A stretch of 10,227 nt of DNA, from NCBI GenBank assembly GCA_964385465.1, contig CAYLPJ010000104.1, forward strand, positions 1 to 10,227, read 5' to 3'. The translations under genes and the position numbers were made by a program. Origin of the DNA: CAYLPJ01 sp964385465 (GTDB lineage: Bacteria > Planctomycetota > Phycisphaerae > SM23-33). Position 1 is the first letter of the stretch; each line of letters starts with the position of its first letter. Positions 7,146 to 10,227 of the stretch are shown here, piece by piece. Under the pieces are notes generated by a model that searched no databases, was not told the DNA's origin, and worked only from the letters and a program-made list of their open reading frames with translations.

Positions 7146-7244
7146 GGGGCATTGGTGCCGGTCCGGGGAGGACCAGCTTGCGGTTGCCAGAACCTCATCC
7201 GCAGGCCGCCCCGCCGTGCGGCGAGGCTTGCACTGCGACACTGA
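7108..7244 (-). ncRNA. Candidate structured small RNA or attenuated leader
   Basis: Read on the minus strand, a row of hairpins leads into the terminator: a GCC/CGGCG-type stem (7227-7208, one mismatch), GGTT-CTGGC-AACC (7194-7182), a GCAAGCT linker, GGTCC-TCCCC-GGACC (7174-7160), then directly abutting GGCA-CCAA-TGCC (7159-7148), then the terminator stem (7145-7116). A possible -10, TATCAT (7256-7251), would start transcription near 7244, but its -35 is poor. I compared the sequence from memory with SRP RNA, 6S, RNase P, tmRNA, tRNA, TPP, cobalamin and cyclic-di-GMP motifs and found no match. An ATG at 7198 could open a short Trp/Pro/Gln-containing peptide (MRFWQPQAGPP) running through the hairpins; this is weak evidence for a leader peptide. 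The right boundary is a guess. Confidence 0.4.
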
Positions 7245-7255
7245 GAACGTATGAT
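7228..7255 (+). promoter_or_regulatory. Candidate promoter for the lipoprotein gene
   Basis: TTGCAC (7228-7233), a 16-nt spacer and TATGAT (7250-7255) form a plausible sigma-70-type promoter. The -10 hexamer is identical to that proposed at 2292-2297. Transcription would start near 7262. The -10 lies in a dyad, CGTAT-G-ATACG (7248-7258), so the same bases read TATCAT on the other strand. Confidence 0.45.
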
Positions 7256-7258
7256 ACG

Positions 7259-7292
7259 ACTCGCCCCCCGCCAAACAGGGCGGGCGAGTTTT
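7259..7292 (+). promoter_or_regulatory. Hairpin at the 5' end of the lipoprotein mRNA leader
   Basis: ACTCGCCC (7259-7266) pairs with GGGCGAGT (7282-7289), extended by two more pairs after one C/C mismatch, and is followed by TTT before CGAT. With a transcription start near 7262 this hairpin would sit at the very 5' end of the mRNA, 24 nt before the ATG at 7316. It could protect the transcript from decay or act as a weak terminator/attenuator; the T-tract is short, so I favour the former. Confidence 0.4.
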
Positions 7293-7315
7293 CGATCCTA
7301 CCGCGAGGCGACGCC

Positions 7316-8080
7316 ATGCGAATGCTGACCACGTTTGCCCTGTCGGGGCTGTGCCTGCTGGCCATCGGCTGCGAGGTGAAGTACACCGAGCCCGCCCATC
7401 CGGCCGTGGCGCAGTCGGCGAAGGAACGCGAGTTCGAGGCCGTCTGGCAGGCGAGCAAGGACGTCCTGCGGGACCACCACTTCCAGCTCGACCGCCAGGA
7501 CCGCCGGGCGGGTGTGATCACGACGCTGCCGATGACCGGCGCGTACATCCTCGAGCCGTGGCGGCAGGACGCGGTCCGCCCCAACGACCTCGCCGAGGGG
7601 ACCGTCCAGACGGTCATCCGCACAGCGCGGGTTCGCGTGCGGCCCGGCGAGGGCGCGGGCGCCCTCTACACCGTCGACGTCGACGTGCTCATCGAGCGGA
7701 CCAACCGCCCCCAGCCGGAGGTGACCAGCACGTCCGAGGCCTACGCGCTGTTTGGCGAGAACGCCTTCGAGCGCCGGGCACGGGCCCGAGAGGCCGGCGG
7801 GGGGGCGTTCCTCACCGACCTCGGCCACGACCGCTCGCTGGAGGCCCGGCTGACCGAGGAGATCGCCGCAGCCGTGGGGCGTCCGGCGGTGGCGTCGCCG
7901 CCGGACGGCCCCGAACCTGTCGTCGAGACATCCTCCGAGCCGCAGCCCGAGCCGGCCCCCGAGCCCGAGCCGGAACCGGCGCCGCAGCCCGAACCGCAGC
8001 CCGAGCCGGAGCCGGCGACGGAGGCCCCGGAGAAGCCCCGCGTCTACCGCCCCGAACCGTACCGGGGCGAAGCCGACTAG
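7316..8080 (+). CDS. Uncharacterised lipoprotein with Pro/Glu tail
   Basis: The ATG at 7316 gives 254 residues, with GAGG at 7305-7308, 7 nt upstream. The N-terminus MRMLTTFALSGLCLLAIGC is a lipoprotein signal peptide; Cys19 in LAIGC is the probable lipidated residue. Residues 35-150 look like one small alpha/beta domain: an amphipathic helix (EREFEAVWQASKDVLRDHHF), then GVITTLPMT, then two long strands around VQTVIRTARVRVRP and YTVDVDVLIERT. This layout (helix, D..GVI.T.P, strands) is reminiscent of small outer-membrane-associated lipoproteins but I do not recognise a family. Residues 160-188 hold a short helix ending SLEARLTEEIAAAVG. Residues 208-233 are a Pro-Glu/Gln/Ala repeat, a stiff extended tail likely to span the periplasm or touch the envelope. 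The next gene starts 53 bp downstream on the same strand. Upstream is a promoter and leader hairpin. Coding and lipoprotein calls are strong; the role is unknown. Confidence 0.87.
   Translation: MRMLTTFALSGLCLLAIGCEVKYTEPAHPAVAQSAKEREFEAVWQASKDVLRDHHFQLDRQDRRAGVITTLPMTGAYILEPWRQDAVRPNDLAEGTVQTVIRTARVRVRPGEGAGALYTVDVDVLIERTNRPQPEVTSTSEAYALFGENAFERRARAREAGGGAFLTDLGHDRSLEARLTEEIAAAVGRPAVASPPDGPEPVVETSSEPQPEPAPEPEPEPAPQPEPQPEPEPATEAPEKPRVYRPEPYRGEAD
7937..8014 (+). repeat. Pro-Glu/Gln/Ala dipeptide repeat region
   Basis: Thirteen two-residue units of the form (E/Q/A)-P occupy residues 208-233 of the lipoprotein. At DNA level this is an imperfect repeat of GAGCCC/GAGCCG/CAGCCC-like hexamers. Such tracts change length easily by slippage, so copy number may vary between strains. 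Confidence 0.8.
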
Positions 8081-8088
8081 CCCCCGCG

Positions 8089-8107
8089 CCCCGGCCCCCG
8101 GCCGGGG
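8089..8107 (+). other. Perfect 8-bp hairpin between lipoprotein and oxidoreductase genes
   Basis: CCCCGGCC (8089-8096) and GGCCGGGG (8100-8107) are perfect inverted repeats with a CCC loop. The hairpin sits 8 nt after the lipoprotein stop and 26 nt before the next ATG, and does not cover that gene's ribosome-binding site. No T-tract follows, so it is not a standard intrinsic terminator; it may mark an RNA-processing or stability boundary within one transcript. Confidence 0.5.
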
Positions 8108-8133
8108 ACATCGCCCGATCCAGGAGCCGACCC

Positions 8134-9906
8134 ATGCGCAAGGACCATCCGTTCGCCCGCAAAGAGCATGACGTGGACCTCTGCGTGGTCGGCGGCGGCA
8201 TGGCCGGGCTGGTGGCGGCCGTCGCGGCGGCACGGCACGGCGCGTCGGTCGTGCTGATGCACGACCGCCCGGTGCTCGGGGGCAATGCCTCCAGCGAATG
8301 CCGCGTGCACATCTGCGGCGCCGACCGCCACAACCGCTTTCCGAACCTCCGCGAGACGGGCATCCTCGAGGAACTGCGGCTGGAGAACCTCTCCCGCAAC
8401 CCCAACCGGATCTACGGCATCTGGGACACCGTCCTCTACGAGGCCGCCCGCTTCCAGGAGAACCTCACGCCGCTGCTGAACTGCTCGTGCGTGGACGCGG
8501 CGATGGCCGGCCGGCGGATCGCATCGGTCACCGGCTGGCAACTCAACACCGAGACGGTGCACACCGTGCGCGCGAAGGTCTTCGCCGACTGCTCCGGCGA
8601 CGGCGTGCTGGCCCCGCTGACCGGCGCGGGCTTCCGCGTCGGCCGGGAGGCCCGCGAGGAGTACGGCGAGCCCAACGCCCCCGAGCGGGCGGACGAGAAG
8701 ACGATGGGGATGAGCCTCTGCTTCAACGCCGCGCCGTTCGAGACGCCCCAGCCGTTCGAGCCGCTGGCGTGGGCGTACACGTTCGACTCCTGCGAGGAGA
8801 TCCCCTACGGCGCGAGGGGGCACCAGTTCTGGGGCATGGGCTACTGGTGGGTCGAGCTGGGCGGCGAGGCCGACGCGATCCACGACACCGACGCCCTCCG
8901 CGACGAGCTGCTTCGGATCGCCTACGGTGTGTGGGACCATATCAAGAACCGCTGCCCCGAGGCGCGCGAGAAGGCGGCCAACTGGGCGCTGACGTGGATG
9001 CAGTTTCTCCCGGCCAAGCGGGAGAGCCGCCGGTACCTCGGCCCCCACGTCCTGACGCAGAACGACGTGCTCGCCGAGGGGCGCTTCGACGACCTCGTCG
9101 CCTACGGCGGCTGGGCCATGGACGATCACACCCCCGCGGGCTTCTGGGGCAAGCAACGCGGGGACAAGGCGGCGACGTTCCACAAGGCGCCCTCGCCGTA
9201 CGGCATCCCCTACCGCTGCCTCTACGCCGCCGACGTCGAGAACCTGCTGTTCGCCGGACGCTGCCACGCCGCCACGCACATGGCCATGAGCTCCACGCGC
9301 GTCATGGGCACCGGCTGCTCGATGGGCCAGGCGGTCGGCACGGCGGCGGCCATGGCGGTCGAGAGCGGCACGGGCCCGGCCGGCGTGCTCGGGCGGATCG
9401 ACGAGCTCCAGCAGCGGCTGCTCCGCGACGACGCCTACCTCCCGTGGGTCCCCCAGCGATTCGGGCCGCTGACGACCGGTGCGACGCTGACCGCCTCGGC
9501 GGGCGACCCCGAGCCGCTGCGGGACGGCACGAACCGCCCGGTCGGCGACGACAGCCACGCCTGGCGCCACGAACCCGGCGACAGCGTGACGCTGGAGCCG
9601 GCTTCCCCGGCGACCGTCGACGACGTTACCCTCCTGCTCGACAGCGCCCTGCACAAGGACCCGCAGATGAGCCTCTTCCAACCGCCGGAGGCCCACCTGA
9701 CCCGGCTGCCGGAGGAGATGCCCCGGGCCTTCCGCGTCGACGCACGCCGCAACGGGCAATGGGAGACGATCCACCAGGTCGAGGCCAACCGCCGGCGGCT
9801 CGTCCGCCTGCCCGTCGGCCGGGAAGTCGATGCCCTCCGCTACACCCTCACCGACACCTACGGCCAGTGCGAGGGCACGAACCTCTACGCCTTCTACGTC
9901 GACTGA
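8134..9906 (+). CDS. FAD-dependent oxidoreductase (PF12831 FAD_oxidored type)
   Basis: The ATG at 8134 gives 590 residues, with AGGAG at 8122-8126, 7 nt upstream; in-frame sequence upstream of it overlaps the lipoprotein gene and is not used. There is no signal peptide. Residues 15-42 form a dinucleotide-binding Rossmann unit (VDLCVVGGGMAGLVAAVAAA), followed by GGNASSECRVHICGAD (49-64), a stretch characteristic of the FAD_oxidored family. FADCSGDGVLAPLTGAGFRVG (150-170) and ESRRYLGPHVLTQND (297-311) are further conserved-looking family segments, and NLLFAGRCHAATHMAMSS (370-387) with RVMGTGCSMGQAVGTAAA (389-406) is the second flavin-contacting region. Residues about 465-590 look like an all-beta C-terminal domain (discoidin/carbohydrate-binding style), a common addition in planctomycete and Bacteroidota members found near polysaccharide-degradation genes. 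The substrate is unknown; a sugar or glycan derivative is an inference. It probably shares a transcript with the upstream lipoprotein gene. The family call is strong. Confidence 0.92.
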   Translation: MRKDHPFARKEHDVDLCVVGGGMAGLVAAVAAARHGASVVLMHDRPVLGGNASSECRVHICGADRHNRFPNLRETGILEELRLENLSRNPNRIYGIWDTVLYEAARFQENLTPLLNCSCVDAAMAGRRIASVTGWQLNTETVHTVRAKVFADCSGDGVLAPLTGAGFRVGREAREEYGEPNAPERADEKTMGMSLCFNAAPFETPQPFEPLAWAYTFDSCEEIPYGARGHQFWGMGYWWVELGGEADAIHDTDALRDELLRIAYGVWDHIKNRCPEAREKAANWALTWMQFLPAKRESRRYLGPHVLTQNDVLAEGRFDDLVAYGGWAMDDHTPAGFWGKQRGDKAATFHKAPSPYGIPYRCLYAADVENLLFAGRCHAATHMAMSSTRVMGTGCSMGQAVGTAAAMAVESGTGPAGVLGRIDELQQRLLRDDAYLPWVPQRFGPLTTGATLTASAGDPEPLRDGTNRPVGDDSHAWRHEPGDSVTLEPASPATVDDVTLLLDSALHKDPQMSLFQPPEAHLTRLPEEMPRAFRVDARRNGQWETIHQVEANRRRLVRLPVGREVDALRYTLTDTYGQCEGTNLYAFYVD

Positions 9907-10030
9907 CCACAGGGCGCGTAGCTCCGTCTGGAGGGCGTCGGCCGCGGCGGGGGTTTCTTCGCCGATGTCGGCCGCATACACAGCGGGCCGTCGCGGCAAG
10001 CGTGGCAACGTCGGCCGCCAAAGCCGCCCC
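9907..10030. repeat. 124-bp intergenic element, copy 1
   Basis: The segment starts CCACAGGGCGCGTAGCTCCG directly after the oxidoreductase stop and ends GCCGCCCC. It matches 10068-10191 with no gaps and about 12 mismatches by eye (roughly 90% identity). It contains a small dyad CTCC-GTCT-GGAG (9922-9933 region) that is broken in copy 2. Differences between the copies change amino acids in nearly every reading frame, so it is probably not coding. Confidence 0.85.
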
Positions 10031-10067
10031 ACGCACCCCGTCGAACCGGCGAGCCGCGCATCGCACT

Positions 10068-10191
10068 CCACAGGGCGCGTAGCTGCGTCTGGAGGGCGAC
10101 GGCCGCGGCGGGGGTTTCTTCGCCGATGGCGGCCGCATACACGGCGGCACGTCGCGGCAAGCGTGCGCACGCCGGCCGCCAACGGCGCCCC
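10068..10191. repeat. 124-bp intergenic element, copy 2
   Basis: Direct copy of 9907-10030, offset by 161 bp. The 37 bp after each copy show only loose similarity (cgcaccccg-tcgaa against cgctccccactcgaa), so the full unit may be about 161 bp with a decayed end. The array or its next unit would continue past the right edge. No gene was found in 9907-10227. Confidence 0.85.
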
Positions 10192-10227
10192 GCTCCCCAC
10201 TCGAAAGCGGCGTCGTTGCCGCCGCAC

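Noticed and set aside
6945..7274. N-terminal extension of the HD-domain frame to 7274
   Set aside because: It would translate through the T-tract terminator at 7108-7145 and low-complexity sequence. ATG 6944 has a good GGAGA site.
7148..7300. SRP RNA, tRNA or common riboswitch in the 7.1-7.3 kb gap
   Set aside because: The SRP core GGAAGGAAGCAGC, a TTCGA T-loop in a cloverleaf, and the conserved cores of TPP, cobalamin and cyclic-di-GMP riboswitches are absent on both strands. A lone CTGAGA at 7241 is not enough for TPP.
7351..8133. Upstream extension of the oxidoreductase frame to 7351
   Set aside because: The extension overlaps the lipoprotein gene in another frame and gives low-complexity Arg/Pro sequence. 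The ATG at 8134 has a well-placed AGGAG and starts just before the Rossmann fold.
8077..10227. 716-codon minus-strand open frame reaching the right edge
   Set aside because: It lies antisense to the FAD oxidoreductase, which has intact motifs and a ribosome-binding site. The part over the repeats does not keep frame between copies because the 161-bp offset is not a multiple of three.
1..10227. CRISPR array, defence island or mobile element
   Set aside because: No repeat-spacer pattern, transposase, integrase, nuclease or toxin-antitoxin pair was seen. The 27-bp repeats have no unique spacers and are coding.

Overview
The window is a GC-rich piece of bacterial chromosome (roughly 70% G+C by eye, strong G/C bias at third codon positions). 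The protein set suggests Planctomycetota, possibly a Phycisphaerae-like lineage: a DUF4175-like membrane protein with a Gln/Gly repeat tail, a secreted alpha/beta hydrolase with a C-terminal beta domain, and a PF12831-type FAD oxidoreductase. This taxonomic call is an inference from protein style; no rRNA or marker gene is present. I saw no CRISPR array, transposase, integrase, phage gene or tRNA.

Layout, left to right. (1) Minus strand, 2204 down past the left edge: a large three-helix membrane protein (734 codons visible, no stop in the window) whose tail is a 27-bp tandem repeat. (2) A 102-bp divergent promoter region. (3) Plus strand, 2307-3383 and 3390-4763: an uncharacterised helical protein and a secreted serine hydrolase, 6 bp apart and probably cotranscribed. 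(4) Minus strand, converging on the hydrolase: an unrecognised two-helix membrane protein (6216-4795) preceded by an HD-domain phosphohydrolase (6944-6333). (5) A 371-bp intergenic region with a row of hairpins ending in a textbook minus-strand intrinsic terminator, plus a plus-strand promoter whose -10 box lies in a small dyad. (6) Plus strand, 7316-8080 and 8134-9906: a lipoprotein with a Pro/Glu tail and an FAD-dependent oxidoreductase, separated by a strong hairpin. (7) 9907-10227: no credible gene, but two copies of a 124-bp element 161 bp apart, apparently running off the right edge.

Most genes look like ordinary chromosomal genes with good ribosome-binding sites. I see no clear defence, toxin-antitoxin or mobile system. 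The most unusual item is the candidate structured RNA on the minus strand between about 7244 and 7108: it ends in a strong terminator although no gene lies immediately upstream on that strand. Next are the duplicated 124-bp element at the right end and the unannotated helical protein coupled to the secreted hydrolase.

Many long open frames here are antisense or out-of-frame artefacts of the high GC content. The largest real gene (1-2204, minus) has no stop inside the window and is easy to miss in favour of long antisense frames such as 9-1943 plus.
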